64,000 nucleotides of DNA from Rhodopirellula sp. SM50 (lineage in GTDB: Bacteria > Planctomycetota > Planctomycetia > Pirellulales > Pirellulaceae), in assembly GCF_002289565.1 (NCBI RefSeq), contig NZ_NTFY01000031.1, forward strand, positions 62,001 to 126,000, given 5' to 3'. The position numbers and the translations under genes were made by a program. Below are positions 34,262 to 43,065 of the stretch, piece by piece; position 1 is the first letter of the stretch; the number at the start of each line of letters is the position of its first letter. The notes below the pieces were generated by a model, which was given only the letters and a program-made list of their open reading frames with translations, was not told the DNA's origin and did not search any database.

Positions 34262-37200
34262 ATGTCTTTTCTTTACCGTTGGGCTGCACCTCGGTCGTCG
34301 CGCCGAGCGAAGTCAAATCGGCGCAACACCGCCTCTCGACCTGGGCGTCTGCGATTGTTCCAGTTGTTGGAATCACGCGTCGTACTCGATGGCACGTCGA
34401 TGCTTGATTTAGAAGCGTTCCGTTTTTCGCCGACGGAACCTGCAGTGTTTGGCGATCTGTCGGAGACGCCGTTGCCAGCGGCGGCGGAAGCGGCGTACAC
34501 CGCGAACAGTCTGGCGGAATTGCGTGCCCTGGGAACGTCGGTCAACAACAGCACGGTGGCGCTGAGTACCAGCGGAGGCGATCCGCACCCAGAGACCGGC
34601 GTCGTGACGCCGGGTGTGTACTGGATCAATGGCGATCATATCGCAGACCCGACCAACTCCCAGCCGATCTTTCTCGAACTCGGTGGCAGTAACAATACGT
34701 ATGACCTGACCGGTACCAGCATCAACCTCGATACACGAAAGCTCGACGGTTTCGGCCGACGGCTTGGCCATGACAGCGGCGTCCGCGTGGTGAAGGTGAG
34801 TGGGATTGGCAACGCGGTTCTGGGACTCCAGGTCACCGGCCATGATCTGGCAATGGATACCGATCCGGGGGCACAGCGACATGCCGATTGGGCGGCGGTC
34901 TATATCCAGCTGACCGGATCGGGCAACACCGTCGATGGAGTCAACGTCTTGACTCGCGGTTCGACTCCCTATGGCTACGGCGATGTGTTCGGCAAAGGCG
35001 CCCGGAAAGATCCACAGGGATGGCCTCCAGGACCGGCACTGGATGAGAACGGCGACCCGGTTGGCGATGGAGTCGGGCTGCCGTGGATCGCCCATCGAAA
35101 GACCTCCGCCTTCCAGGTCATCGACGCCGTCAATGCGATCATCAACGACATGCATCTGGACGTGAAAACCTACGGCCACGGATTCTTCGTTCAGGGGACA
35201 TCGGACAACACCACGCTGACTAACAGCACGGTCACCGGCGAGTTGTTCTCCAGCAATGACGTGATCGCCACGGATCTTTACCAGGACTACGGCATTACGT
35301 CTCACGGCAACGTGCTTGCCCCCGACATGATGATCTCGGGAGCCGAAGACGGCGTGAGGATGTACAGCGGCCCCACCGGGTTGACGGTCAACAACGTGGT
35401 CGTCACCAATATGCGGACCGGGTTCTCCGTGGCGTTGGGCAGGGGCACGATGACTCTCAACAACGTCGAGGCCTACGGCACAGAAAACGCCTTCAATTTC
35501 AAGACCAACACGACCATCACGAACGCCAAGGGTGACATCACCCATGGTCCGTTGCTGTACACGCCCTACGACAGTTCACGCGACTCGTCGATCGAAGTGG
35601 AGTTGGTTGGCGGCGTTCCCGAAGGCGTGGACTGGGCGGTCGCGTATGTTGCGGGAAACAACATCGATGTGACGATCGACAGCGATGTGCCTGCGGGGGC
35701 GTTACCGGAGGATTCGCTCGTCCGGTTCGGTCAGGTGTTTTCGACCAACTGGCGCGACACGAAACACCCCACCGGACCGGATGACGGCGCCGCCACTTAC
35801 GACTACATCAACTCCACGTTCCACAACAACACCAATCAGATGACGGTGCTGGGCATCGAAGTCACGGGTAATCAGGGGAGTTCTCAAGCCGGCGTGATCA
35901 GCAACGGAAAGGACAACCAATACGATGGCGTCACGATGGTCCTCAATGATTCGCGGTTGTTAGTGCAACATGTCAACGGTTTAGGCAACAACGGCACCGC
36001 CGCCGACGGAACGCTGGAATCGAACGCGTCGATTGTCGCCGACGGAGGGACGTTGGAGATACAACCCGGTATCCGGATCACCAACGAAAAACTGACGATC
36101 AGCGGTGACGGAGTGGATGGTAAAGGGGCATTGTACTCAGACGGCTCAATTAACTCCGGCACCCGTTTTGGCAGCTCGAACAACGGTGACGAAAGCACGG
36201 TCTTTCTTGATGGAGACGCTTCCATCGGTGTCGGTGTTGAAGGCAATCAGCTATTAGTCGGCCGTATCCAGGGAACGGGCACCCTGACGAAACTCGGTCC
36301 GGGCAAATTGTCGATGGAAAAGTCCAGCACGTTCGATGGAGGTCTGGTGGTCGCCCAGGGGCACGTCACGGGCCGAACCGGTGCGGTGCATCGAGAGTTG
36401 ACGGTTGCCGCGGCAGCCTCCGTTTCGGGCATCAGCAACCGAACGTTCAACACCCAAGGCGACGTCACGGTCGACGGCCTGTTGGACCTCAACAGCCGCG
36501 CCGACACGAGTACGCTGCCCGGCAAGGTTGGCCGGCTGATGGGGGCCGGGCAAGTTGCCTCGACGAACACGGTCGCAGGCTCCGGCGCCAGTTTGGAAAT
36601 CGCCTTCGGATCGGACCAAGCCGTCTTTTCCGGACAGATTGCGAACACAATTTCGCTCACGAAATCCGACACGGGCACACAGATCTTGTCGGGCAACAAC
36701 ACGTATACGGGCACGACCACGGTTGATGGCGGCCTGCTGCAGATCGACGGCACCCACACCGGCGGTGCGGACTACACCGTCAACGCTGGTGGCACGCTTG
36801 GCGGCAACGGGACGATCGATTCTGCCGTGATCGTCAACGGCGGCGGGCGTCTCGCACCGGGGGCGAGCGCCGGGATTCTGTCGGTGAATGATTTAACATT
36901 GTCTCCGGCCTCGTTATTCGACGTGGAACTCGGTGGGACCACTGCGGGGGCGGGATACGACCAATTGATTGCGAACTCCGCAACGCTTGGCGGGGACCTC
37001 CGTGTTTCATTGCTGCAGTCGGGTGGGGCAACGTTTCAGCCCTTGCCGACGGATACCTTTACGGTCCTCGTGTCCGGAACAACGTTGTCGGGCGCGTTTG
37101 ACAACGTGGCCAGCGGTCAACGGCTGGAGACACTCGGAGGCGAAGGGACGTTCGTGGTGACCTACGGTCGTCCGGCCAATACCGTGGTGCTTTCGGACTA

Positions 37201-38236
37201 CCAAGTTGTTCCCTATGACTATGGCGACGCCCCGGCTACCTACGGAACGCTGGTCGTCGACGAAGGGGCACGGCATCGTGGCACCGGGCCGCGTTTGGGT
37301 GACACGCGCGATCTGGAATCCGATGGGCAACCGAGTGCGGATGCCGACGGCGATGGCAGCGACGAAGATGGCGTCCTGTTCGGCAACATCGGAATCGGCA
37401 ACCCCATGGCCGGTGTGAACATCGACCTGCAAAATGCTGACAACGCCAAGGTCGACGCCTGGATCGACTTTGATCGAGACGGGATCTGGCAAGCCGACGA
37501 ACAAATCCTTGCCGACGCGCCGGTGATCGCGGGGTTGCAAACGCTCAATTACAACTTGCCGGCCGCTGCACTGACCGGGCAAACCCTGGCCCGCGTTCGT
37601 CTCAGTTCGATCGGCGGCTTGCAACCGATCGGTGCTGCCGACGACGGTGAAGTCGAGGACTATGTGGTGACGATTGGCGAAGCGGTTGACCCGGCGGTGG
37701 AGAGCGTGGTGATCGATCAAGGCCAAGCTCAGCGATCGCGCGTGAGTGAATTGACGGTGACGTTCAACACGGAAGTCACGGCGGCGACGGACGCATTCTC
37801 GGTTCGCAATCGGTCCACCAATGAACTTGTGAATCTGGCGTTGAGTTCGGAGATCCAGGATGGGAAAACGGTTGCAACGCTGACCTTCCTTCCCGGCCCG
37901 TCCGTCGTCAACGCGGTTGAAGGTCGACACTCTCTGGACGATGGCAACTACGAACTGGTTGTAACCGGAGCGTTGATCGATGCGGGCGGCCGGACGATGA
38001 CCCAGAACCATCTGTTCGGCGATCAGGCGGCGGATTCATTCTTCCGCTACTACGGTGACACCGATGGAGACCGGGACGTGGACGGTCAGGATTACGGACG
38101 TTTCGGCATCACCTTCCTGCGGCCTTCATCCGACCCCGACTTTGATCCGGCGTTGGATGCTGACGGCGACCTTGATGTCGACGGACAAGACTACGGTCGA
38201 TTCGGACTGCGTTTCTTGAAGCAGCTGGGTTACTGA
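34262..38236 (+). CDS. Secreted beta-helix/autotransporter-repeat/GEVED/dockerin protein
   Basis: The 1,324-residue product has a basic N-terminus, then LFQLLESRVVLDG (33-44), a variant of the LESRxLLA motif. A right-handed beta-helix with pectate-lyase-like repeats spans about 110-600 ('NTTLTNSTVTGELFSSND', 'LTVNNVVVTNMRTGF'). Autotransporter-associated strand repeats are at about 667-900 (GTGTLTKLGPGKLSM, NTYTGTTTVDGGLLQIDG). A GEVED domain is at about 986-1130 and a dockerin at about 1262-1320 (DGDRDVDGQDYGRFG, DGDLDVDGQDYGRFG). I chose the ATG at 34262 because it puts the LESR motif at the same distance from the start as in the giant protein; an ATG at 34154 is possible. No catalytic residues can be assigned, so a binding or adhesion role is equally likely. 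Confidence 0.85.
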   Translation: MSFLYRWAAPRSSRRAKSNRRNTASRPGRLRLFQLLESRVVLDGTSMLDLEAFRFSPTEPAVFGDLSETPLPAAAEAAYTANSLAELRALGTSVNNSTVALSTSGGDPHPETGVVTPGVYWINGDHIADPTNSQPIFLELGGSNNTYDLTGTSINLDTRKLDGFGRRLGHDSGVRVVKVSGIGNAVLGLQVTGHDLAMDTDPGAQRHADWAAVYIQLTGSGNTVDGVNVLTRGSTPYGYGDVFGKGARKDPQGWPPGPALDENGDPVGDGVGLPWIAHRKTSAFQVIDAVNAIINDMHLDVKTYGHGFFVQGTSDNTTLTNSTVTGELFSSNDVIATDLYQDYGITSHGNVLAPDMMISGAEDGVRMYSGPTGLTVNNVVVTNMRTGFSVALGRGTMTLNNVEAYGTENAFNFKTNTTITNAKGDITHGPLLYTPYDSSRDSSIEVELVGGVPEGVDWAVAYVAGNNIDVTIDSDVPAGALPEDSLVRFGQVFSTNWRDTKHPTGPDDGAATYDYINSTFHNNTNQMTVLGIEVTGNQGSSQAGVISNGKDNQYDGVTMVLNDSRLLVQHVNGLGNNGTAADGTLESNASIVADGGTLEIQPGIRITNEKLTISGDGVDGKGALYSDGSINSGTRFGSSNNGDESTVFLDGDASIGVGVEGNQLLVGRIQGTGTLTKLGPGKLSMEKSSTFDGGLVVAQGHVTGRTGAVHRELTVAAAASVSGISNRTFNTQGDVTVDGLLDLNSRADTSTLPGKVGRLMGAGQVASTNTVAGSGASLEIAFGSDQAVFSGQIANTISLTKSDTGTQILSGNNTYTGTTTVDGGLLQIDGTHTGGADYTVNAGGTLGGNGTIDSAVIVNGGGRLAPGASAGILSVNDLTLSPASLFDVELGGTTAGAGYDQLIANSATLGGDLRVSLLQSGGATFQPLPTDTFTVLVSGTTLSGAFDNVASGQRLETLGGEGTFVVTYGRPANTVVLSDYQVVPYDYGDAPATYGTLVVDEGARHRGTGPRLGDTRDLESDGQPSADADGDGSDEDGVLFGNIGIGNPMAGVNIDLQNADNAKVDAWIDFDRDGIWQADEQILADAPVIAGLQTLNYNLPAAALTGQTLARVRLSSIGGLQPIGAADDGEVEDYVVTIGEAVDPAVESVVIDQGQAQRSRVSELTVTFNTEVTAATDAFSVRNRSTNELVNLALSSEIQDGKTVATLTFLPGPSVVNAVEGRHSLDDGNYELVVTGALIDAGGRTMTQNHLFGDQAADSFFRYYGDTDGDRDVDGQDYGRFGITFLRPSSDPDFDPALDADGDLDVDGQDYGRFGLRFLKQLGY

Positions 38237-38248
38237 TCGCTATCGGTT

Positions 38249-38470
38249 GGCAAGACGATGGGGGCAAGACGATGGGGTGGCAGAATGATGGGGTGGCATT
38301 AGGAACCCCGCATTTTTATTCCACTCTATCACACGACCCACTCTCCTTGTCTCCTTGTCTCCTTGTCTCCTTGTCTCCTTGTCTCCTTGTCTCCTTGTCT
38401 CCTTGTCTCCTTGTCTCCTTGTCTCCTTGTCTCCTTGTCTCCCTCTCGCCCTCTCTCCATCATTCTGCCT
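38249..38470. repeat. Palindrome with three tandem units and inverted arm around an 8-bp array
   Basis: The left side has GGCAAGACGATGGG, GGCAAGACGATGGGGT and GGCAGAATGATGGGGT in tandem (38249-38294). The right arm at 38457-38470 is CCATCATTCTGCC, the inverse of the last unit. The arms enclose the 8-bp array at 38343-38438. It lies directly 3' of the dockerin gene and upstream of the tRNA gene. Confidence 0.6.
38343..38438. repeat. Twelve perfect 8-bp tandem repeats (CTCCTTGT)
   Basis: CTCCTTGT is repeated 12 times without interruption, followed by degenerate CT-rich sequence (CTCCCTCTCGCCCTCTCTCC). Any reading frame through it gives a 24-bp, 8-residue periodic peptide, so the apparent frame on the minus strand is a by-product. 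Uninterrupted short arrays of this length are prone to slippage and vary in copy number between isolates. Confidence 0.95.
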
Positions 38471-38561
38471 CTTCTCTTTCAGCGACATCCCCACCGTTGC
38501 TCCTAACCTCTGGGTGCGTGCTTTGACGGCCGCGGGAAGTTCACCTAAACTGCGACGCTCC

Positions 38562-38634
38562 GCGGGTGTAACTCAGTTGGTAGAGTGACAGCTTCCCAAG
38601 CTGTTTGTCGCCGGTTCGAATCCGGTCACCCGCT
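38562..38634 (+). tRNA. tRNA-Gly (anticodon CCC)
   Basis: The 73-base cloverleaf has acceptor arms GCGGGTG (38562-38568) and CACCCGC (38627-38633) pairing fully, and D-arm sequence ACTCAGTTGGTAGAGT. The anticodon stem ACAGC/GCTGT encloses loop TTCCCAA, so the anticodon is CCC (reads GGG). The T arm is GCCGG-TTCGAAT-CCGGT. The discriminator base is T, and CCA is not encoded. It lies between the dockerin gene and a convergent small gene. Confidence 0.95.
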
Positions 38635-38662
38635 CTGATGTGACTGGTCCTCTCGGGCCGTG

Positions 38663-38962
38663 CTAGATCACAAAGTGGCTGCGTTCGGCATCAGCCGCGC
38701 GAAGCAATTCTTGCAGTTTCCGCATGTCGAGCGTGTCGTTGCTGATGCGGTCAATGATCTCCAACTTTTCGGTGTTGTGGCAGACTTCGGCTGCTTCTCG
38801 ACAGGGCTCCAAGGCTTTCACCGGATCGCTTCCGGGAGCGATGTAAACACCGCACCAACCGGCGAGATCGCGGCATAAATCGTCACGCTGTTCTTTGAGT
38901 TCCAAATACCTCTGTTCCAACCTGTCGCGAGTATCGCCCGCGATTGGCGAATCGGGTGACAT
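38663..38962 (-). CDS. Small helical hypothetical protein
   Basis: The 99-residue product starts MSPDSPIAGDTRDRLEQRYL and is mostly charged helix with coiled-coil propensity. Four cysteines (CRDLAGWCGVYIAPG, EPCREAAEVCHNTE) could be structural or bind metal. I chose the ATG at 38962 because GAGGAG lies about 7 bases upstream; upstream in-frame codons have no ribosome-binding site and an unlike composition. No family is recognised. It is convergent with the tRNA gene, 28 bp away. Confidence 0.6.
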   Translation of the reverse strand: MSPDSPIAGDTRDRLEQRYLELKEQRDDLCRDLAGWCGVYIAPGSDPVKALEPCREAAEVCHNTEKLEIIDRISNDTLDMRKLQELLRAADAERSHFVI

Positions 38963-39221
38963 GGCTCTGCTCCTCGAATGCCTGTCGATAGTGGATCGTT
39001 CCGCGTTCATTGAAGTGGCAATTTTCGTGCCAATGGCGGCAACCCGGTCATCCGGCCGTTCGGTTTCGAAAAAACAGCCCACGACGATTCGTTTCGGCAA
39101 ACGCCGTGCATTGACGCACAGGTAGCCGCACGATGAACGGGCTCGGTGTGCAGGCGATCGGCTTGCCCTGTGAGGCGAATCGTCAATTGCATTGCGGGCA
39201 CGCGGGCACGTGGATGCTGCC

Positions 39222-40904
39222 TCAGAGCTGCCACTGTGTCTGGACACCTTGGCTGCGGATCGACCGCTGGAAGTCGGCCAGCAGAGTCGGAGTGTCTGCG
39301 ATGGCATGCGGCGTCCGATCGTGCGTGATCGCGAAATCGGCCAGACAGCCGACCGCTTCGCCGATACCCCACTCCACCGGATGCAACCGGTAACAACCGT
39401 TGGTCACATGCGTCGTACCGATGTTCTTGCAGGCCGGCAACAGGTTTTGCATTCGCACGGGCAGCAACGCGCCGAGCGGAATCTGAAACGGCAACGACGC
39501 AAAGTCGATGTAGTTATCGCCTGCACTGCTGGGATGAAGATCGATGTGATAACTGCCCACGCCGACCGAGTCTTCGAATTGGGCAGCGCTGACTTCGTCG
39601 ATCGGTTGACCGGTCACCAGACTCCGATTCTGTCGCCCCACGTGTTCTTCCAGCACGGTAAAGCGTGCCCGGATCCGGCGTGACTCGCGGACGTAGGGCA
39701 TCTTGGCGAGTCCGTCGCTGCTGCCCATCAGGTCACCGCGAAGCCGCAGTCCTGCGAAGCCCGTTCCTCCGTCGGGCCGAGGTGCTTCGGTTTGTAGCCA
39801 GTACAGCAGACACAGACTCAGTTGTCGCGCCCGCTGCAGATGCGTCTCGGCCGCCTCGGGGCCTTCGCCGAACAGGTTCCCCAGCAGGTAATCGTTCTGC
39901 GGCCAATTGATCAGACTGACATCACTGTCGAACCGCCCGGGCTTGAACAGCGACGCGTCGATGATGCGGCGATAGGTCCACAAATTCAACACACCGTTGA
40001 CCGATCGAGCACCCAGCGGATCAAATCCCAACGTTTTTGGATCGCCGGACGACGGATGGGTGTACGTCAAATCGAGCAACTTACCAGGCCACGGCGGTGT
40101 CAGTTGGGGCACGAAGTCACGCCAAAACTGCCATTCGGCGGGTTGCTCGATCACATGATCCTGGTCCGGCAAATAGTCCACGGCAAAGCAGACGGTAAAC
40201 GCCTGGTGGTTGTCGGGATCGGCCACTGCTGCGGCATGCAGCTCCCCGGTTTCCGAACGCGCTTCTGAACCGCTGACAAATTCGGTGTTTGTCAGTGGCA
40301 ACAGGTCACCGGTTTCGCTGGCGTCGACAAAATACGTGCCGCGCAACACGGTCGAATCGCCGGTGAGAGTTGATCGAACCGTGACCGCTTCGACGCGATC
40401 ATGCGATACATCCGCTGAGACGGGGGTGGTGTCGAGCAACAATCGCAATTGTCCCGAATGCCGGTAGGGAGCGAGCTGACGAAGGAGGATTGCCAGCGAG
40501 ACTTTCGGTTCCGAACACAACCGCGAAACGTTGCCGTTGCCGGGGTTCAAATGAGGATTGTTTCGAGCCGTATCGGTCAACGGATAGTTGTCGCGATAGT
40601 AGTCGCGGATCTGCGATCGAAACTCTCGATAGGACCGGTTGGCTCCCGTGGACTCAATCCAACGGTGCTCATCCGGCGGCACGCCCTGGCTGGTCAATTG
40701 CCCGCCGATCCAATCCGACGGTTCCGTCATGACGACTCGTCTGCCGTTGCGAAGTGCGGCAAGTGCGGCGGAGCATCCGCCCAGGCCTCCACCGATAATC
40801 ACGAGGTCGGCCTGGAGTTCGGTAGCGGCATAAGCGGGTGTCAGTGTCGCGGCCAGTGACGTGAGCGCAAGGGAAGAACAGAATTGTCGTCTTTTCAAAT
40901 TCAT
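39222..40904 (-). CDS. Secreted FAD-dependent oxidoreductase
   Basis: The 560-residue product starts MNLKRRQFCSSLALTSLAAT, a Tat-like signal (RRQF) with cleavage near AYAA. The dinucleotide-binding motif IIGGGLGG is at 38-43, followed by the strand-helix-strand ending VVMTEPSDWIGGQLTSQGV. This matches the FAD_oxidored type: a Rossmann FAD domain and a long substrate domain. A second FAD-type motif is seen at 'TYFVDASETGDLL', and the C-terminal 'LLPACKNIGTTHVTNGCYRL' matches the family end. The ATG at 40904 is the start of the Tat signal. The substrate is unknown; planctomycete paralogues are often next to sulfatase or carbohydrate genes, which is not the case here. Confidence 0.88.
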   Translation of the reverse strand: MNLKRRQFCSSLALTSLAATLTPAYAATELQADLVIIGGGLGGCSAALAALRNGRRVVMTEPSDWIGGQLTSQGVPPDEHRWIESTGANRSYREFRSQIRDYYRDNYPLTDTARNNPHLNPGNGNVSRLCSEPKVSLAILLRQLAPYRHSGQLRLLLDTTPVSADVSHDRVEAVTVRSTLTGDSTVLRGTYFVDASETGDLLPLTNTEFVSGSEARSETGELHAAAVADPDNHQAFTVCFAVDYLPDQDHVIEQPAEWQFWRDFVPQLTPPWPGKLLDLTYTHPSSGDPKTLGFDPLGARSVNGVLNLWTYRRIIDASLFKPGRFDSDVSLINWPQNDYLLGNLFGEGPEAAETHLQRARQLSLCLLYWLQTEAPRPDGGTGFAGLRLRGDLMGSSDGLAKMPYVRESRRIRARFTVLEEHVGRQNRSLVTGQPIDEVSAAQFEDSVGVGSYHIDLHPSSAGDNYIDFASLPFQIPLGALLPVRMQNLLPACKNIGTTHVTNGCYRLHPVEWGIGEAVGCLADFAITHDRTPHAIADTPTLLADFQRSIRSQGVQTQWQL

Positions 40905-41057
40905 CAAAAACGTTCGTAAAAGGCGGGAATTGTGTGGGCGGGCGCGATGTGGAGTACCATAGCCGGTCGAGCGGGGACGTTTGTCTCTGCGACCAGCGAA
41001 TACTCGATCGATTCTCGCCAAATTCTACCTGATCTCATTCATTCCTGGATTAGTTTC

Positions 41058-41801
41058 ATGCAAAAGTATGCGGTCCTATTCTTGATGACACTTGTCGTAC
41101 ATTCGTCAGCCCCTGCGGCGATCATTACTTGGGGGGCGGTGCAGGACACGACGTCGAGTGCCGCAAATGACGTGGTCGATGGCGGCGCGGTTGTTCTCGC
41201 GATCAATGGCCAGAGCCAAAGCAATACCAGTCCGCTGCGGCAAGGATCTGTGACGCTTGACGGAATTCTCTTTGAGTCACCGGACGCCGAAGACTTCTTG
41301 GGAAACGTTGCGACGCAGACTCTCAACGCACTCTCATTGCCCAGCGGACGAACCACGGGCGATGCCGACTACGATACATTTCTCACACACGTCGCCTTTG
41401 CCGACGTCTCGCGGGCCGGATTGGCGGGGACCGATGTGGATTTGATCTACCCGATCGCAGGGCTCTCTGTCGCAACCGATTACCTGGTTCAGTTGTGGTA
41501 CACCGATGAGCGGTCTACCGGAACGAACCGATCGGCGATCTTCGGCGACAACGAAACGCCCAATCACACCGTCAGTGTTCCGGGCCAAGGAGCGAATGGA
41601 TTTGGCAGTTTTGTCGTGGGAAGCTTTACGGCAGATTCGAATTCTCAAGACCTGCGAATCGGGATTGAGAATGCGCCCCGGGCGCACTTGACCGGGATCC
41701 TGGTTCGCGCCGTCGCCATTCCGGAGCCGTCGTCGTTTTCCATCCTCGCGTTGGGCATGACGGTTGTCGTCGCTCGCCACAGACGCAAGTCGATTCGCTA
41801 A
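41058..41801 (+). CDS. PEP-CTERM sorted secreted protein
   Basis: The 247-residue product has a Sec signal peptide (MQKYAVLFLMTLVVHSSAPA). A beta-rich mature domain resembles the DUF642/choice-of-anchor-like domains of PEP-CTERM proteins ('VQDTTSSAANDVVDGGAVV', 'NRSAIFGDNETPNHTVSVPG', 'LTGILVRAVA'). The C-terminal sorting signal is IPEPSSFSILALGMTVVV then RHRRKSIR. Upstream in-frame codons are not preceded by a ribosome-binding site. It is divergent from the FAD oxidoreductase gene with 153 bp between start codons. Its function is not assignable beyond surface attachment through an exosortase. Confidence 0.85.
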   Translation: MQKYAVLFLMTLVVHSSAPAAIITWGAVQDTTSSAANDVVDGGAVVLAINGQSQSNTSPLRQGSVTLDGILFESPDAEDFLGNVATQTLNALSLPSGRTTGDADYDTFLTHVAFADVSRAGLAGTDVDLIYPIAGLSVATDYLVQLWYTDERSTGTNRSAIFGDNETPNHTVSVPGQGANGFGSFVVGSFTADSNSQDLRIGIENAPRAHLTGILVRAVAIPEPSSFSILALGMTVVVARHRRKSIR

Positions 41802-41872
41802 CCGCCCAACGACTTCAACAACGATCATGCCCGTGAGCCGCACGTTCGCTCTCGCACTGCCGCCCAATGATT

Positions 41873-41948
41873 GGCAGAAAAACGGTGGGCAGTAAAATAG
41901 CAGTGCCGGTTAACGGGGCGACAAGAAGATTGGTGACAAGAAAATGCA
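41873..41948. repeat. Four tandem ~16-bp units, divergent member of palindrome family
   Basis: Units: GGCAGAAAAACGGTG, GGCAGTAAAATAGCA, a 14-bp spacer, then GGCGACAAGAAGATTG and GTGACAAGAAAATGCA (15, 15, 16 and 16 bp). Each starts with a G-rich end and continues with an A-rich core, as in the other copies, though identity is low. They lie between convergent genes (ends at 41801 and 42044). The rest of that gap shows nothing recognisable. Confidence 0.4.
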
Positions 41949-42043
41949 GCGCTCGACGCGACGTGAGCGGAGTCGCTGCGTCGGCCGAAGACGCATGTAA
42001 AACCCCTTCCTGTTTTCTTCGGCCTCTGTTGATCAGTCGACTT

Positions 42044-42847
42044 TTAATGGAGGCTGTAGTAATTGAAGTTATCCTTGCCGACGGCATGGTAGCCGGTTCG
42101 ACGTTGAATCCTGCCCGCGAATAAATTTCCGTCGATGGTATGGAGACGCGGTGTAAAGGCGCTGTTCGGATCAACGTGTTCGATCAAGAAATGGTGCTGT
42201 TGCGTGGCCACGGTGCCTATATCTGCAAGTTGAATGTTCTGCACAAATTGTGGATTCCAACTGTTTAGAGCAATGGGGCCTCGAGGGGCACCGACGCCCA
42301 AATCCCAGCGGATCGACCGCAGGCCGGCTTGGTGGTAGCAGTAGACGCAGAAAATACCGCACCAGCTCTTCTTCTTGCCAGAAAGGTAGGGCTGTGGGCT
42401 CCACGCTTTGGTGATCGGATCTTTGAAATCATCATCGGTAAGCGCTACATCTGCCGCGTCTTCGAACATTCTCTGGATCAGATCAAGCCCTTTCGGCCGG
42501 CCATCGATCGTCTGTAAAAAGTCGACTTTGCCGACAAGCTTGCCCGCTTCCTCAATGACACGTTTGCGCAAAGCTTCTTTGTCGAGTGTTGTGACCGGAG
42601 GAATGCCCAGGATGTTTCCCAGCTGCGCAAGTAACTCCGCCCATGTCTGGGGCCCGACAATGCCGTCGACCCCCAGATGGTGTTGGCCTTGGAATTCTCG
42701 GGTTCTGGATTCTGATTTTGCGCCAAAGATGCCATCGGTCACCAATAGCGGCAATGCGGAACGTCCCTGGTTCAACATTTGCTGGATCTGTACCACGTCC
42801 TCACCTCGACTTCCGAAGCGAACGATTCGGGCCAATGTCTCATTCAT
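42044..42847 (-). CDS. Peptidoglycan-binding domain plus CHAP-like amidase
   Basis: The 267-residue product has an N-terminal PG_binding_1 fold (residues 8-75: 'FGSRGEDVVQIQQMLNQG', 'DGIFGAKSESRTREFQGQH', 'GVDGIVGPQTWAELL'). A linker leads to a cysteine-hydrolase-like domain with the nucleophile region SWCGIFCVYCYHQAG (Cys163) and a downstream His in QQHHFLIEHV (His219/220). This organisation is that of endolysin-type CHAP/NlpC-related amidases. There is no signal peptide, unlike a normal autolysin, so export by a holin-like or other route, or cytoplasmic storage, is implied. It stands alone, with no immunity or lysis genes adjacent. Confidence 0.75.
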   Translation of the reverse strand: MNETLARIVRFGSRGEDVVQIQQMLNQGRSALPLLVTDGIFGAKSESRTREFQGQHHLGVDGIVGPQTWAELLAQLGNILGIPPVTTLDKEALRKRVIEEAGKLVGKVDFLQTIDGRPKGLDLIQRMFEDAADVALTDDDFKDPITKAWSPQPYLSGKKKSWCGIFCVYCYHQAGLRSIRWDLGVGAPRGPIALNSWNPQFVQNIQLADIGTVATQQHHFLIEHVDPNSAFTPRLHTIDGNLFAGRIQRRTGYHAVGKDNFNYYSLH

Positions 42848-43065
42848 GATTTCGGTTACGTCCAGCGTGCGAATCGGGAGACGAATTCAGTCAATGATCT
42901 ACCAAGCAAATACTAGGCCAAACGACATTGCCACGCGTCATCGTGTCGCGGTGGCACAAAGCCACGTTCGGGCAGTCGGGGCTGAGCCGCGGTGGCGACG
43001 GCAACCGGAAGAGGGCTGTTGATTCTGCGCCTATGGTTCTGCCACGCTTCTTTCAACCACGTCCG

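Noticed and set aside
38240-38494. Minus-strand reading frame with 'GDKETRRQ' repeats
   Set aside because: It is the translation of the 8-bp array; all frames in this stretch give an 8-residue period. There is no ribosome-binding site or non-repeat coding character.
42951-42965. GTGGC-ACAAA-GCCAC hairpin as a rho-independent terminator
   Set aside because: The stem is only five base pairs and no T-run follows; it is probably chance.
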